From [Haemophilus] ducreyi (GTDB taxonomy: Bacteria; Pseudomonadota; Gammaproteobacteria; Enterobacterales; Pasteurellaceae), in NCBI RefSeq assembly GCF_900109315.1, contig NZ_FOJC01000003.1:62001-126000 (forward strand): a stretch of DNA of 64,000 nt, read 5' to 3'. The stretch's first letter is position 1, and each line of letters starts with the position of its first letter. A program made the translations under genes and the position numbers. Positions 8,086 to 20,712 of the stretch are shown piece after piece. Under the pieces are notes generated by a model. It saw only the letters and a list, made by a program, of their open reading frames with translations. It was not told where the DNA came from and made no database searches.

Positions 8086-11000
8086 ATGACTCAACCACGC
8101 TTTGTTCATCTTAAAGTACACAGTGATTTTTCTATGATTAATGGGCTTGCTAAAGTAAAAGCCTTAGTCAAAACTGCCGCTGCCAAACAGATGGCTGCAA
8201 TGGCGTTGACTGATTTTAGTAACTTTTGTGGCTTAGTGAAATTTTATGGTGAATCATTAACTGCCGGCTTAAAGCCAATTATTGGTGCTGATATTTATGT
8301 TCGTTCTGATCCAACTAGTGAAGATATTTTTGAACTAACACTATTAGCAAAAAATAATCAAGGCTATCACAATATCACTGTTCTACTTTCTCGTGCTTAT
8401 CAGCAAGGTTATGTTGAGTTTCCTATTGTCGAAAAAGCGTGGCTAGCTGAATTAAATGAGGGAATCATTGTACTTTCAGGCGGACGATCAGGTGATGTTG
8501 GCAAAGCCTTACTTAAAGAAAATGAACAAGAAGCCGCCACATTAGTGGCTTTTTATCAACAATATTTCGCGGATCATTATTATCTTTCTCTTTGTCGAAC
8601 AGGGCGCTCAGATGAGGAACGTTACCTTCAGCAAGCGGTTCAATTTGCCAAAAAATATCAATTACCTTTAGTCGCAGTCAATGACGTAGTCTTCTTGAAA
8701 GAAGATGATTTTGATGCACACGAAATTCGGGTTGCCATTCACGATAGTTATACACTCGACGATCCCAAACGCCCTCAAAAATACTCTCCGCAACAATATT
8801 TTCGTTCAGAAGAAGAAATGTGCACCTTATTTGCCGACTTACCACAAGCGTTGATGAATAGCATTCAAATTGCAATGCGTTGTAATGTAACAATACGGCT
8901 AGGAGAATATTTTCTTCCCAACTTCCCAACCGGCGAACTTTCTACGGAAGATTTCCTGATCAAAAAATCACAAGAAGGATTAGAAGAACGATTAGCCTTT
9001 TTATTTCCAGATGCTGAAACACGAAAAAATAAGCGCTCAGTTTATGATGAACGTTTGCAAGTTGAGCTTGATGTAATCAATCAAATGGGCTTTCCCGGTT
9101 ATTTTTTAATCGTGATGGAATTTATTCAATGGTCAAAAGATAATGATATCCCGGTTGGTCCTGGACGGGGTTCTGGCGCAGGTTCATTAGTTGCTTATGC
9201 CCTCAAGATTACCGATCTAGATCCATTACAATTTGATTTGCTATTTGAACGTTTCTTAAATCCCGAACGTATTTCCATGCCCGATTTTGATGTCGATTTC
9301 TGTATGGATGGACGCGATCACGTGATTGAACACGTAGCAGATACATACGGCCGCCAAGCCGTATCACAAATTATTACTTTTGGCACTATGGCGGCTAAAG
9401 CGGTTATTCGCGATGTTGGACGAGTGCTTGGCCATCCATATAATTTTGTCGATAGAATTTCAAAATTGATTCCCGCAGATCCTGGCATGACTTTAGCAAA
9501 AGCCTTTGAGGCGGAACCGAAATTGCCAGAATTATATAATGCCGATGAAGAAGTAAAAGATCTAATCAATATGGCAAGCAAGCTTGAAGGAGTAACGCGT
9601 AATGCAGGCAAACACGCAGGAGGTGTCGTGATTGCGCCGACGGCAATCACCGATTTTTCACCGCTTTACTGCGATTCAGAAGGTTTACATCCAGTTACGC
9701 ATTTTGATAAAAACGATGTTGAATATGCCGGCTTAGTCAAATTTGACTTCTTAGGTCTGCGAACATTAACCATTATCAAATGGGCATTGGAGATGATTAA
9801 CCAACGGTTAACGCGTGACGGTAAGCCACCAATACGGATCGAAAACATTCCACTTGATGATAAACCATCATTTAAATTGCTGTTAGCCGCCAAAACTACC
9901 GCAGTCTTTCAGCTAGAATCCCGCGGGATGAAAGACTTAATCTCACGCCTCAAGCCTGACTGTTTTGAAGATATTATCGCATTAGTTGCCTTATTCCGTC
10001 CCGGCCCACTTGAGTCAGGAATGGTACAAAACTTTATAGATCGTAAACACGGTATTGAAGAAGTTTCTTACCCAGATGCACAATATCAACATGAATGTTT
10101 AAAACCCATTCTTGAGCCTACTTATGGTGTAATTGTTTATCAAGAACAAGTCATGCAGATTGCTCAAGAATTAGCCGGTTATACGCTCGGCGGTGCTGAT
10201 TTATTACGCCGGGCAATGGGTAAAAAGAAACCGGAGGAAATGGCCGCTCAACGTGATATTTTTGAAAAAGGTGCCATTGAAAAGGGGATTGATGGCCAGC
10301 TAGCAATAAAAATTTTTGATTTAGTGGAAAAATTCGCCGGTTATGGTTTTAATAAATCGCACTCCGCTGCTTATGCTTTGGTTTCCTATCAAACACTTTG
10401 GTTAAAAGCACATTATCCCGCTGAATTTATGGCAGCCGTTATGACTTCTGAGATGGATAATACTGATAAAATCGTTGGGCTTTATGATGAATGTATCAAT
10501 ATGGGATTAACCGTGGTACCTCCCGATGTTAACAGTGGCAAGCATCGCTTTTCAGTCAATGAAAAAGGGCAAATTGTGTATGGTTTAGGCGCAATCAAAG
10601 GTGTGGGTGAAGGCCCAATCGAAGCAATTCTAGAAGCACGTAACAAAGGCGGTATTTTTAAAGATTTATTCGATTTAACTGCCCGTGTTGATCTGAAAAA
10701 AATCAATCGCCGTACGTTTGAGAGTCTGATTATGTCAGGAGCATTTGATAAATTAGGCCCCCATCGTGCAGCCTTAATGAAAAATTTAGAAGATGCGCTT
10801 AAAGCTTCTGATCAACATAGTAAAATGGAAGCACTCGGACAAAGTGATATGTTTGGCGTGTTAACAGAAACCCCTGAACAAGTCCAAAAAGCGTATGCAA
10901 ATACCCCTAAATGGTCTGAACAAGCGGTATTAGAAGGCGAACGAACAACATTAGGTTTATATTTGAGTGGCCACCCAATCGGCCGTTTCTTAAAAGAACT

Positions 11001-11562
11001 TGCTCACTATGCACCAACAAGGCTAAATGAATTACAACCGACACGGCGTGGGCAAGTGGTCACAGTGGCGGGTATTATCGTTGCATCTCGCATTGCAGTA
11101 ACCAAACGTGGCAGCCGTTTAGGTATTGCTACACTTGAAGATCGTGCTGGCAAAATTGATATTACATTATTTTCTGAAGCCTTAGAAAATTATGGCGATT
11201 TACTAGTAAAAGATAACATTATTGTCGCCACCGGTTCAGTACAGTCTGATGATTTTAACGGTGGTTTGAAAATGTCGGTCAGAGAGATTGCCAATTTAGA
11301 CGAAATCCGTAGCCGATATGCCAAAAGCCTTGCACTTGCTATTAGCCAACAACAACTTACACCGCAATTTGTGAAAGCGTTACGTGAAATCATTGAACCC
11401 TACAAAGAAGGCACACTGCCGTTACATTTTTACTATCAAAGTCCTGAAGGGCGAGCATTATTACGTGGCGGGGTAGAATGGCGTATTACGCCCAAAGATG
11501 AAATGCTAGATAAATTAGCCGTTTTACTAGGTGAAAATGCGGTCGAACTAGAATTTGAATAA
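8086..11562 (+). CDS. dnaE: DNA polymerase III alpha subunit
   Basis: DnaE is the replicative polymerase subunit of the DNA polymerase III holoenzyme. The 1158-residue protein has every expected domain in order: an N-terminal PHP domain ([14 protein letters not shown]), the palm with the catalytic aspartates in [14 protein letters not shown], the glycine-rich [14 protein letters not shown], fingers, a helix-hairpin-helix region, the internal beta-clamp-binding motif QSDMFG (about residue 921), an OB fold (about 985-1060) and the C-terminal tau-binding domain. The length is that of the E. coli type. The ATG at 8086 has only a weak ribosome site. In E. coli dnaE lies in a long lipid A cluster; here it stands alone after lptFG. 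Confidence 0.97.
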   Translation: MTQPRFVHLKVHSDFSMINGLAKVKALVKTAAAKQMAAMALTDFSNFCGLVKFYGESLTAGLKPIIGADIYVRSDPTSEDIFELTLLAKNNQGYHNITVLLSRAYQQGYVEFPIVEKAWLAELNEGIIVLSGGRSGDVGKALLKENEQEAATLVAFYQQYFADHYYLSLCRTGRSDEERYLQQAVQFAKKYQLPLVAVNDVVFLKEDDFDAHEIRVAIHDSYTLDDPKRPQKYSPQQYFRSEEEMCTLFADLPQALMNSIQIAMRCNVTIRLGEYFLPNFPTGELSTEDFLIKKSQEGLEERLAFLFPDAETRKNKRSVYDERLQVELDVINQMGFPGYFLIVMEFIQWSKDNDIPVGPGRGSGAGSLVAYALKITDLDPLQFDLLFERFLNPERISMPDFDVDFCMDGRDHVIEHVADTYGRQAVSQIITFGTMAAKAVIRDVGRVLGHPYNFVDRISKLIPADPGMTLAKAFEAEPKLPELYNADEEVKDLINMASKLEGVTRNAGKHAGGVVIAPTAITDFSPLYCDSEGLHPVTHFDKNDVEYAGLVKFDFLGLRTLTIIKWALEMINQRLTRDGKPPIRIENIPLDDKPSFKLLLAAKTTAVFQLESRGMKDLISRLKPDCFEDIIALVALFRPGPLESGMVQNFIDRKHGIEEVSYPDAQYQHECLKPILEPTYGVIVYQEQVMQIAQELAGYTLGGADLLRRAMGKKKPEEMAAQRDIFEKGAIEKGIDGQLAIKIFDLVEKFAGYGFNKSHSAAYALVSYQTLWLKAHYPAEFMAAVMTSEMDNTDKIVGLYDECINMGLTVVPPDVNSGKHRFSVNEKGQIVYGLGAIKGVGEGPIEAILEARNKGGIFKDLFDLTARVDLKKINRRTFESLIMSGAFDKLGPHRAALMKNLEDALKASDQHSKMEALGQSDMFGVLTETPEQVQKAYANTPKWSEQAVLEGERTTLGLYLSGHPIGRFLKELAHYAPTRLNELQPTRRGQVVTVAGIIVASRIAVTKRGSRLGIATLEDRAGKIDITLFSEALENYGDLLVKDNIIVATGSVQSDDFNGGLKMSVREIANLDEIRSRYAKSLALAISQQQLTPQFVKALREIIEPYKEGTLPLHFYYQSPEGRALLRGGVEWRITPKDEMLDKLAVLLGENAVELEFE
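10920..10928 (+). repeat. DNA uptake signal sequence within dnaE
   Basis: Perfect ACAAGCGGT core inside the dnaE reading frame, encoding part of EQAVLEGE. Confidence 0.75.
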
Positions 11563-11578
11563 ATCAACATAGCAACAA

Positions 11579-11619
11579 AAGCGGGCTAATTTCGCTATTT
11601 TTTGCTCATTAGACTGCTT
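11579..11619. repeat. Imperfect inverted pair between convergent dnaE and purT
   Basis: AAGCGGGCTAAT (11579-11590) faces ATTAGACTGCTT (11608-11619) around a 17-base loop. Nine to ten of twelve positions pair. It looks like a decayed uptake-signal pair and could end both converging transcripts, although neither side has a strong T-run. Confidence 0.5.
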
Positions 11620-11629
11620 ACTAGGAACA

Positions 11630-12811
11630 TTATAATTTTACAGTTAATTTTGCGTATGCGCGTTCCACTTTAGCTAGTGCTTTATCAGTACTTTCATCTC
11701 GGGCTAAAATTACGCCTAAACGCCGATGTCCGTTTACTTCAGCTTTACCAAATAAACGAATATGCGTACCTCTTTCCTCTAGCACTTTATCTAAACCAAC
11801 AAACATTACATTATTGGATTTCCCTTCAACAACAATTGCTTTTGACGCCGCAGGGCCAAATTGCTCAATATGTGGTATAGGCAGTCCTAAAATAGCCCTT
11901 GCATGCAAGGCAAATTGTGATAATTCTTGTGATGCCATAGTCACCATACTAGTATCATGCGGACGAGGGGAAACTTCATTGAAAATAATATCATCGCCAC
12001 ACACAAATAACTCTACGCCAAAAATACCGCGTCCACCTAAAGCGGTAGTAATACGCTCAGCAATCTGCTGTGCTTTTTGTAATGCTACTTCTGACATGGC
12101 TTGTGGCTGCCAAGACTCGCGATAATCACCATTTTGTTGACGATGGCCAATCGGCGCTAAAAATGACGTGCCATTGATATGGCGGACTGTCAATAAAGTA
12201 ATTTCATAATCAAACTTAATAAAACCTTCCACAATAACACGGCCGCCACCGGCGCGCCCGCCTGCTTGCGAATAATCCCACGCCTGTTGGATTTGATCTA
12301 ACGATTTAATGATCGATTGTCCATGGCCTGAGGACGACATAATCGGTTTAACGACACACGGCACACCAACTGCTAACACAGCCTGCTGAAAGTCTTCAAA
12401 ATTATCAACAAAACGATATGGTGACGTTGGTAAGCCTAATTCTTCTGCCGCTAAACGACGAATGCCTTCACGATTCATCGTTAATTGTGTTGCCTTAGCA
12501 GTTGGCACCACTTGATAACCCTTTTGCTCTAATTCCACCAAGGTTTCTGTCGCAATCGCTTCCACTTCAGGCACAATAAAATCTGGTTTTTCTTGCTCCA
12601 CCACGGCCCGTAATGCATCACCATCTAGCATCGAAATCGTATAAGCACGATGTGCTACTTGTTGTGCCGGAGCATTTGCATAACGATCAACAGCAATCAC
12701 TTCTACGCCTAATCGCTGTAATTCAATCACGACTTCTTTACCAAGCTCTCCCGAACCCAGCATCATTACTTTTGTCGCATTTGGTGTTAATGGCATACCC
12801 ATTGTGGTCAT
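11630..12811 (-). CDS. purT: Formate-dependent phosphoribosylglycinamide formyltransferase
   Basis: PurT makes formylglycinamide ribonucleotide from GAR, formate and ATP, an alternative to folate-dependent PurN at the third step of purine synthesis. The 393-residue ATP-grasp protein has [20 protein letters not shown] at the N-terminus (glycine-rich preATP-grasp loop), the ATP-grasp core [12 protein letters not shown] and the metal-binding GVELFV and [11 protein letters not shown]. The ATG at 12811 has GAGGA ten bases upstream; in-frame ATGs at 12802 and 12796 are possible but less well placed. A near-perfect PurR box lies at 12835-12850, so it should be co-repressed with purM. Confidence 0.96.
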   Translation of the reverse strand: MTTMGMPLTPNATKVMMLGSGELGKEVVIELQRLGVEVIAVDRYANAPAQQVAHRAYTISMLDGDALRAVVEQEKPDFIVPEVEAIATETLVELEQKGYQVVPTAKATQLTMNREGIRRLAAEELGLPTSPYRFVDNFEDFQQAVLAVGVPCVVKPIMSSSGHGQSIIKSLDQIQQAWDYSQAGGRAGGGRVIVEGFIKFDYEITLLTVRHINGTSFLAPIGHRQQNGDYRESWQPQAMSEVALQKAQQIAERITTALGGRGIFGVELFVCGDDIIFNEVSPRPHDTSMVTMASQELSQFALHARAILGLPIPHIEQFGPAASKAIVVEGKSNNVMFVGLDKVLEERGTHIRLFGKAEVNGHRRLGVILARDESTDKALAKVERAYAKLTVKL

Positions 12812-12834
12812 CTTTTTTAATTCCTCTGAATTTT

Positions 12835-12850
12835 AAGCAAACGTTTGCGT
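12835..12850 (-). promoter_or_regulatory. PurR box upstream of purT
   Basis: The 16-base palindromic element AAGCAAACGTTTGCGT matches 15 of 16 positions of the PurR consensus. It lies 24 bases before the purT start codon. The regulator's gene is not in this window. Confidence 0.85.
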
Positions 12851-12864
12851 AAATTATATAATAA

Positions 12865-12907
12865 AAGCGATAGTAATTCGCAAAAAATTTACCAAATACT
12901 ACCGCTT
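12865..12907. repeat. Inverted uptake-signal-like pair between plsB and purT
   Basis: AAGCGATAGT (12865-12874) faces ACTACCGCTT (12898-12907), nine of ten positions paired, with a 23-base loop that contains CGCAAAAAATTT. The size and loop match the other elements of this type at 7994, 33999 and 49987. Only one arm keeps the intact AAGCGGT core. Confidence 0.55.
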
Positions 12908-12917
12908 AAATGTCATA

Positions 12918-15353
12918 TTATTCTAATTTTTCATCAACTTGGTCAACTTTGTCCATAGCCCCTTGAATAGTCAATTGCACTTCAACAGAAATCAATCTTC
13001 TTAAAATGTGTGCCACTTCTTCAACTTTTTCAATCACAGTATGACCTTCTAGATCAAAATAACCTTGTGCTTTTAGGCTGGCTGTAAAGGTTGAAAAAAT
13101 TGCTTTATCAAAGAACTCTGGCGCATTAATACCGTGTAAAATAGAAAGACGTTGAGCAATCATTCTGCTCTCTTTTTCTAATAGAGTACGACTAATGGCT
13201 GGGCACTCCAATAAAAGGCTTAAGCTAATATAATAACGCTGTAGAATTTCACGTATCCCAGCCGCGTGTAATTGCAAGGTTGGCAAACGACGACGGTTAA
13301 TGGTTAACACGTCACCGTCATATTTCACTATTTGTTGACGAATAAATTCCATTAAGATCAGTTCAACTTGCTCTAACACTTCTTTTTCATCAAAATGTAA
13401 AAATAGCTCCGCTTTTAAGAATAGATAAATGTGGCTCACCGTTTCACGAATCAATGTTTTAGACGCTGCTTCATTATGTAAAACGATACTCGCCACTAAT
13501 GACGGCAAAACGAATAAATGCTGAATATTATTCCGATAATACGTCATTAATACGGCTGATTCTCGATCTAAGCGGATCATTTCACCAAAGTTATCTTGCT
13601 CACTCATCACCCCTGACCGAGGTAATGCCAACACGTGTTCAAGCATTTCATCCGCACTTTCAGTGGGTAAAATAATATCTGATGAATAACTCACATTTTG
13701 GAATAATTGTAAATAACTTTCCACTTGTTCAATTAATTGCTCGCGTGATAACGCCCTTTGACGAGAAGCTAATAAGACTGAGCCAATTAAATTTTTAGCA
13801 TTTACTGCAGCAGCATTATTGATATTTACCATCACTTGTTTAGCAATTGCATCTACAGCTTCATTTAACCATTTTGGCCGTACATTTTCCACAGGCGGTA
13901 ATTTCCATTCAGGAAAATGCTGGTTCAAATAGCTATTTACTTGGATCGGCTTACCAAAATTCACATACCCCTGCCCTAAATTACGCAATTTTTTAATCAC
14001 ACGTAAAACAAGCCCTGCATTTTCTTTTTCCTTAGCAGCACCGCGTAATTCTTTGGCATAAGTATCGACTTCTAAAACATGTTCGTAGCCAATATAAACA
14101 GGCACAATACTAATTGGGCGGTTTAAACCACGCTGTAATGCTTGTAATGTCATTGACACCATACCCGTTTTTGGCTCTAACAAACGCCCGGTTCTAGAAC
14201 GACCGCCTTCAATAAAATATTCAACCGAATAGCCACGATAAAATAACTCCGCTAAATATTCACGGAAAACTGTCGAATATAGACGATTCCCTTTAAAAGT
14301 ACGACGAATAAAGAAAGCACCACCACGGCGGAAAAACGGACCCGCAGGCCAAAAGTTTAAATTGATTCCAGCCGCAATATGCGGTGACACAACGCCTTGA
14401 TGATACAAAATATATGAAAGTAATAAATAATCCATATGGCTACGATGGCAAGGCACATAAATTATCTCATGCCCTTCCAACGCTAATTTACGTACACGAT
14501 CAGCATTTTGTACGTTAATACCTTGATATAATTTATTCCACAACCAACTCAACACACGATCTGCCATCCGTAATGTTCCGTGGCTAACATCCGCCGCAAT
14601 TTCATCAAGGATTTTTTCCGCTTCCTGACGTGCCTTGGGAATAGGTATCTTTTTGGTTTTGGCTTCATCTTCAATAGCTTGCACAATGGTGGGTAATTGA
14701 ATTAATTTATCAAACATTGCCTGACGTTCGGGTAAGCGAGGCCCCATCGCTGAATAACGCTGTTTCGCAAAATGAATTTTTGCCACTCTTGCTAATTTTT
14801 GTGCAATGCCTTTCTCTGCACCATATTCTTTCACCATATAACATAATGATACCGCTTGCGAAAAACGAACAAAATTATCTCGACCAAACCAAATCATCGC
14901 AATAATACGTTGAAAGCGACTTAATAAACGCAATGAAGGTGCTGTTTCTTTACCAGGTGAACGCCCCCATAACACAGAAATAGGCACTAATTGTATATCT
15001 AACGTTTCATCTGTTTTATGTAAATCTAAATAACGATAAAACAAAGATTCTGTTTCACTTTTTACCCCTTTTGACTTGAAAAAGCGATGACCTTCATCAA
15101 GAAAAACATAACGCGGTAAAGATTGACCTTGAATATCATTTTCAACTAACGGATCGGGCAGGTTTAAGGCAAGACAATTTTTTTGCAGAATAAGCAAATC
15201 AGTTTGTGAAGTATATGGCAACACATAAATAATAGGTTGCTCTAAATTCAAGCCTAACTCACTCACGGGATCGGTTGGAATAGCTTGTGATTTCACCAAT
15301 AAAGATAAAGGGAAATTCAATATATTACGATAAAAACTCAAGAGGCTAGACAT
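12918..15353 (-). CDS. plsB: Glycerol-3-phosphate 1-O-acyltransferase
   Basis: PlsB transfers a fatty acyl chain to the sn-1 position of glycerol-3-phosphate, the first step of phospholipid synthesis, at the inner face of the membrane. The 811-residue protein is full length for the family. It has the four acyltransferase blocks: [11 protein letters not shown] (catalytic H-x4-D), [30 protein letters not shown] and [13 protein letters not shown]. The ATG at 15353 is the only good start, with a weak GGAT ribosome site. It is divergent from lexA. In E. coli dgkA lies between plsB and lexA; here dgkA is absent and the two share a 162-base gap. Confidence 0.96.
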   Translation of the reverse strand: MSSLLSFYRNILNFPLSLLVKSQAIPTDPVSELGLNLEQPIIYVLPYTSQTDLLILQKNCLALNLPDPLVENDIQGQSLPRYVFLDEGHRFFKSKGVKSETESLFYRYLDLHKTDETLDIQLVPISVLWGRSPGKETAPSLRLLSRFQRIIAMIWFGRDNFVRFSQAVSLCYMVKEYGAEKGIAQKLARVAKIHFAKQRYSAMGPRLPERQAMFDKLIQLPTIVQAIEDEAKTKKIPIPKARQEAEKILDEIAADVSHGTLRMADRVLSWLWNKLYQGINVQNADRVRKLALEGHEIIYVPCHRSHMDYLLLSYILYHQGVVSPHIAAGINLNFWPAGPFFRRGGAFFIRRTFKGNRLYSTVFREYLAELFYRGYSVEYFIEGGRSRTGRLLEPKTGMVSMTLQALQRGLNRPISIVPVYIGYEHVLEVDTYAKELRGAAKEKENAGLVLRVIKKLRNLGQGYVNFGKPIQVNSYLNQHFPEWKLPPVENVRPKWLNEAVDAIAKQVMVNINNAAAVNAKNLIGSVLLASRQRALSREQLIEQVESYLQLFQNVSYSSDIILPTESADEMLEHVLALPRSGVMSEQDNFGEMIRLDRESAVLMTYYRNNIQHLFVLPSLVASIVLHNEAASKTLIRETVSHIYLFLKAELFLHFDEKEVLEQVELILMEFIRQQIVKYDGDVLTINRRRLPTLQLHAAGIREILQRYYISLSLLLECPAISRTLLEKESRMIAQRLSILHGINAPEFFDKAIFSTFTASLKAQGYFDLEGHTVIEKVEEVAHILRRLISVEVQLTIQGAMDKVDQVDEKLE

Positions 15354-15450
15354 TTTAATATCCTTAATTGTTATGGTTTATGCCATCTAAATAAATTTAT
15401 TTACCTAATAGTTTAGCATAAATTTCTACTTTTTTTCCTCATTTATCTAG

Positions 15451-15505
15451 TTACAAAAGAAAAATTACTGTATATAATAACACAAAATTCTGTATATAAA
15501 GACAG
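15451..15505 (+). promoter_or_regulatory. lexA promoter with two SOS (LexA) boxes
   Basis: Box 2 at 15490-15505 is CTGT-8 bases-ACAG, a perfect match to the SOS consensus. Box 1 at 15468-15483 is CTGT-8 bases-ACAC, one base off. They are separated by six bases, like the paired boxes of E. coli lexA. A TATAAT at 15473-15478 lies inside box 1, with TTACAA at 15451-15456 as a -35 candidate, so bound LexA would block RNA polymerase. This indicates autoregulation. Confidence 0.9.
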
Positions 15506-15515
15506 TGAGGAAAAA

Positions 15516-16151
15516 ATGTCACGTAAACACTTAACGGCTCGACAACAAGAAATTTTTGATTTTCTCAAACACCATATTGATACAACAGGAATGCCGCCCA
15601 CACGTGTTGAAATTGCACGTGAAATTGGTTTTAAATCGCCAAATGCCGCAGAAGAACATTTAAAAGCATTAGCACGCAAAGGGTATATTGAAATGCTATC
15701 AGGCACTTCTCGTGGCATTCGTATTCTCATCAATAATGATAACGAAGACGTAACTCAAGACTTAAGTCTACCTTTAATCGGTAAAGTGGCAGCTGGCACA
15801 CCAATTATGGCGATTGAACACGTTGAAAGCCATTACCCCGTTAATGGCGCAATGTTTAATCCCAATGCGGACTATTTATTGAAAGTAAATGGTAACTCAA
15901 TGGAGAAAATTGGTATCTTAGATGGTGATTTACTCGCCGTACATAAAACCAATTTTGCACGTAATGGGCAAGTAGTCATTGCTCGTGTTGAAGATGAAGT
16001 GACCGTAAAACGATTAGAGAAAAAAGGTGAGCTTATTTATCTCCACCCTGAAAATGATGAATTACAGCCAATTATTGTTGATCCACGCCTTAAATATATT
16101 GAAATTGAAGGAATTGCGGTCGGGGTCATTCGTAATAATGCGTGGATGTAA
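15516..16151 (+). CDS. lexA: SOS repressor LexA
   Basis: LexA represses DNA-damage genes and cuts itself when it meets the RecA filament. The 211-residue protein has an N-terminal winged helix-turn-helix (about residues 1-70, with the recognition region [15 protein letters not shown]), the cleavage site in VAAGTP (Ala-Gly bond), the catalytic serine in NGNSMEKIG and the catalytic lysine in TVKRLEKK. The ATG at 15516 is preceded by a GTGAGGA ribosome site. Two SOS boxes lie directly upstream. mutH follows 44 bases after the stop with no visible terminator between them. Confidence 0.97.
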   Translation: MSRKHLTARQQEIFDFLKHHIDTTGMPPTRVEIAREIGFKSPNAAEEHLKALARKGYIEMLSGTSRGIRILINNDNEDVTQDLSLPLIGKVAAGTPIMAIEHVESHYPVNGAMFNPNADYLLKVNGNSMEKIGILDGDLLAVHKTNFARNGQVVIARVEDEVTVKRLEKKGELIYLHPENDELQPIIVDPRLKYIEIEGIAVGVIRNNAWM

Positions 16152-16195
16152 CTTGCCCATATCAGTTATCACTCAGCAATTTAAATTTATTACTA

Positions 16196-16876
16196 ATGCA
16201 ACTTTCAATCCAACCACAAAGTGAAGCCGAATTATTAGCAAAAGCAAATTGGCTAGCAGGATTCACATTGGGTGAACTTGCACAACAGTTAAATACTGTT
16301 GTGCCTCCTGATCTAACTAGAGATAAAGGCTGGGTCGGGCAAATAATTGAGCGCGCTTTAGGCGCCACAGCAGGCAGTAAACCTGAACAAGACTTTGCTC
16401 ATCTAGGTATTGAGCTTAAAACGATCCCCATCAATAATCATGGTTTGCCACTTGAAACCACCTTTATTTGCCTTGCACCACTTATACATAATCAAGGCAT
16501 CACTTGGCAAACATCGCATGTAAAATATAAATTACAACGTGTACTTTGGATCCCCATTCAAGCTGAAAGAAGCATTCCGATTAAGGATCGTTATATTGGG
16601 CAAGCTATTCTTTGGAGCCCTTCTTATCAACAAGAACAACAGCTTCGTAACGACTGGGAAGAATTAATGGAATATATCGTGCTTGGGCGACTAGATCAAA
16701 TAAATGGACATTTAGGTGAAGTGATGCAATTACGCCCTAAAGGCCGTAACCGCTTATCCATCACCCAATCGATTGACCAACATGGTGAACAAATACAATC
16801 ATTACCATTAGCTTTTTATTTACGTAAACCATTCACGGCTGCTATTCTACAAAATTTTCTACAGCAATCTGACTGA
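16196..16876 (+). CDS. mutH: DNA mismatch repair endonuclease MutH
   Basis: MutH nicks the unmethylated strand at hemimethylated GATC sites during methyl-directed mismatch repair, after activation by MutS and MutL. The protein (226 residues from the ATG at 16196) has the catalytic D...E-x-K arrangement in QDFAHLGIELKTIPIN, preceded by RALGATAGSKPE, and ends in the PLAFYLRK segment. The frame is open further upstream to 16142, overlapping lexA, but those codons do not resemble the family and have no good ribosome site. Dam, which marks the strands, is encoded at 61795-62631 in this window. Transcription from the lexA promoter is likely, since I see no terminator in the 44-base gap. Confidence 0.94.
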   Translation: MQLSIQPQSEAELLAKANWLAGFTLGELAQQLNTVVPPDLTRDKGWVGQIIERALGATAGSKPEQDFAHLGIELKTIPINNHGLPLETTFICLAPLIHNQGITWQTSHVKYKLQRVLWIPIQAERSIPIKDRYIGQAILWSPSYQQEQQLRNDWEELMEYIVLGRLDQINGHLGEVMQLRPKGRNRLSITQSIDQHGEQIQSLPLAFYLRKPFTAAILQNFLQQSD

Positions 16877-16906
16877 CACACTTTCATTACTTTGTTAGGA
16901 AACACT

Positions 16907-17941
16907 ATGTTAATAATTGACATTAAAGGCACAGAAATAAGCCAACAAGAAATAGAAATTCTATCACACCCATTAATCGCTGGCTTAATCTTATTTAGTC
17001 GTAATTTTGTCGATAAAGCACAATTAACAGCACTCATCAAAGAAATACGCCAAAAAGTAACCAAGCCTTTATTAATCACCGTTGACCAAGAAGGTGGACG
17101 TGTGCAACGTTTTCGTGAAGGCTTCACACGATTGCCTGCAATGCAAGCATTCGGGCAACTGGCAAAGCATCCACAAGAAGCTATTATTTGGGCAAAGCAG
17201 GCAGGCTGGTTAATGGCAGCTGAAATGTTTGCATTAAACATTGATCTCAGTTTTGCCCCCGTATTAGATCTTGGCCATCAATGCAAAGCGATTGGTGATC
17301 GTTCATTTGGTGAAAAAGTTACACAAATTTTACCGATTGCTGAAGGTTTTATTGATGGTATGCGTGAAATAGGAATGGCAACCACAGGTAAGCATTTTCC
17401 TGGCCATGGTCAGGTTATCGCAGATTCGCATTTAGAAACCCCTTTTGATGAGCGCGCCAAAGCGAATATTTTTAATTATGATATTCAACCTTTCGAGTAT
17501 TTTATCGCTAAAAATAAACTATCTGCTATTATGCCTGCTCACGTGGTATATACACAATGTGATCCACACCCCGCTAGCGGTTCTACATACTGGTTACAAC
17601 AAGTACTTCGACAACAACTTCAATTTAAAGGGATTATTTTTTCAGATGACCTTGGTATGCAAGGTGCTAATTTAATGGGCAATTTTCTACAACGGAGTGA
17701 GCAAGCAATTAACGCAGGGTGTGATTTGCTACTACTTTGTAATCAACCTGAAGGTGTAATTGAAGTACTGAATGGCTTAACTTATCAACCAAATAAATTA
17801 GAACAACAAAAATACTTAACCTTAAAAAAACGCCGAACCATTGATTTTCAACAATTAGCATCATCGCCACGTTATCAGCAAACCAAACAATATTTAGAAC
17901 AGTTACATGAAAGCTGGCTTGAATGGCAAACGACACATTAA
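16907..17941 (+). CDS. nagZ: Beta-N-acetylhexosaminidase (peptidoglycan recycling)
   Basis: NagZ removes N-acetylglucosamine from anhydro-muropeptides in the cytoplasm during cell-wall recycling. The 344-residue glycoside hydrolase family 3 protein has [12 protein letters not shown], the histidine of the flexible catalytic loop in GKHFPGHG, and the nucleophile aspartate in [12 protein letters not shown] place the start at the ATG at 16907 ([11 protein letters not shown]), which has an AGGAA ribosome site; a TTG start five codons earlier is formally open but lies across that site. It follows mutH by 30 bases. Confidence 0.95.
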   Translation: MLIIDIKGTEISQQEIEILSHPLIAGLILFSRNFVDKAQLTALIKEIRQKVTKPLLITVDQEGGRVQRFREGFTRLPAMQAFGQLAKHPQEAIIWAKQAGWLMAAEMFALNIDLSFAPVLDLGHQCKAIGDRSFGEKVTQILPIAEGFIDGMREIGMATTGKHFPGHGQVIADSHLETPFDERAKANIFNYDIQPFEYFIAKNKLSAIMPAHVVYTQCDPHPASGSTYWLQQVLRQQLQFKGIIFSDDLGMQGANLMGNFLQRSEQAINAGCDLLLLCNQPEGVIEVLNGLTYQPNKLEQQKYLTLKKRRTIDFQQLASSPRYQQTKQYLEQLHESWLEWQTTH

Positions 17942-17981
17942 TTATTAAGCAATTCACATTAAATAAATTATTTATAAAACT

Positions 17982-19154
17982 ATGAATTCATCTTGTGCTT
18001 ATTTTGAAAAACAGGAATGTAACTCTTGTCAATGGTTAACAAAGCCTTATTTAACTCAACTTACCGATAAACAATCGCAACTTAAGCGGTTACTTTCCCC
18101 TTTTATTTTGCCCGAAATAACCGATATCCTACCGCCAATAATGTCTGATATCTCACATTTTCGTAATAAAGCCAAAATGGTAGTGTCTGGCCAAGTAGAA
18201 CGTCCACTGTTAGGCATTTTAAAAGATCCTCAAATTGCTAATAGTGCCATTGATTTAACCGATTGCCCACTCTACCCTGTTCAATTTAAATCACTTTTTC
18301 CAATCCTGAAAGATTTTATCGCTAGAGCAGGTTTAGTCCCTTACAACATCATAAAAAAGAAAGGTGAGTTAAAATATATCTTAATCACCAAAAGTGAATA
18401 TAATCAGTCAGTTATGTTACGTTTTGTGTTAAGAAGTGAGCAAAAAAGACCGCTTATTGAACGTGAATTACCTCAATTATTAGCCAAACTGCCGACTAAT
18501 TCAGTCGTCAGTTTAAATATACAACCACAACATGCGGCTATTTTAGAAGGTGAAACCGAAATTTTCTTAACTGAACAGCGAGTGTTAGAAGAACAATTTA
18601 ATCAAATCCCATTATTTATCCGTCCACAAGGTTTTTTCCAAACCAATCCCAAAGTAGCTAGCCAACTTTATGCAACAGTACAACAATGGGTCAAAACATT
18701 ACCTATTAATCATTTATGGGATCTTTTCTGTGGTGTAGGTGGCTTTGGTTTACATTGTGCAAAAGCCCTACAAGATCAAGGAAGAACGGTCACATTAACA
18801 GGCATAGAAATTTCGGCAGCTGCGATTGAAAGTGCTACACAATCCGCACAAAAATTAGCACTTAACAATGTAACATTTGCTTCGTTAGATGCTGCACAAT
18901 TTGCGTTAAAAGATAGACAACAAACACCCGAGTTAGTTATTGTCAACCCACCACGGCGCTGCATAGGCAAAGATCTTGCCGAATTTTTGAACCAACTCAA
19001 TACGCCTTATCTAATTTATTCTAGCTGTAACGCTGAAAGTATGGTCAAAGACTTCGCATATTTAACCCATTATCAATTACATAGAGTTCAATTATTTGAT
19101 ATGTTCCCGCATACTACTCATTATGAAACCGTAACTTTACTCATTCGAAAATGA
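17982..19154 (+). CDS. rlmC: 23S rRNA (uracil-747-C5)-methyltransferase
   Basis: RlmC (RumB) methylates U747 of 23S rRNA with S-adenosylmethionine and carries an iron-sulfur cluster. The 390-residue protein begins with clustered cysteines in [14 protein letters not shown] (plus CPLYP further on) that bind the cluster. It has no TRAM domain, which separates it from RlmD. The Rossmann methyltransferase domain shows [16 protein letters not shown] and [10 protein letters not shown]. The nucleophile cysteine lies in [13 protein letters not shown] near the C-terminus. It is 40 bases after nagZ in the same direction. Confidence 0.93.
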   Translation: MNSSCAYFEKQECNSCQWLTKPYLTQLTDKQSQLKRLLSPFILPEITDILPPIMSDISHFRNKAKMVVSGQVERPLLGILKDPQIANSAIDLTDCPLYPVQFKSLFPILKDFIARAGLVPYNIIKKKGELKYILITKSEYNQSVMLRFVLRSEQKRPLIERELPQLLAKLPTNSVVSLNIQPQHAAILEGETEIFLTEQRVLEEQFNQIPLFIRPQGFFQTNPKVASQLYATVQQWVKTLPINHLWDLFCGVGGFGLHCAKALQDQGRTVTLTGIEISAAAIESATQSAQKLALNNVTFASLDAAQFALKDRQQTPELVIVNPPRRCIGKDLAEFLNQLNTPYLIYSSCNAESMVKDFAYLTHYQLHRVQLFDMFPHTTHYETVTLLIRK

Positions 19155-19248
19155 TATTGCTTTATAGCGTATAAATTGCATAAAACGGCTTAATCAGAGA
19201 ATAACGACATTTAGCCTTGTTCGATCAAAGAATAAGTTAATTTAATGA

Positions 19249-20655
<1,407 letters not shown>

Positions 20656-20661
20656 TAAAAT

Positions 20662-20691
20662 AATGCCATAGAGAAATCTATGGCATTTTAT
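20662..20691. terminator. Terminator after eno (also recQ)
   Basis: AATGCCATAGA (20662-20672) and TCTATGGCATT (20677-20687) form a perfect 11-bp stem closed by a GAAA tetraloop, then TTTATT. On the opposite strand it is also followed by ATTTTATT, so it can serve convergent recQ as well. Confidence 0.92.
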
Positions 20692-20712
20692 TATCTCATG
20701 ATCGCACTAGGC

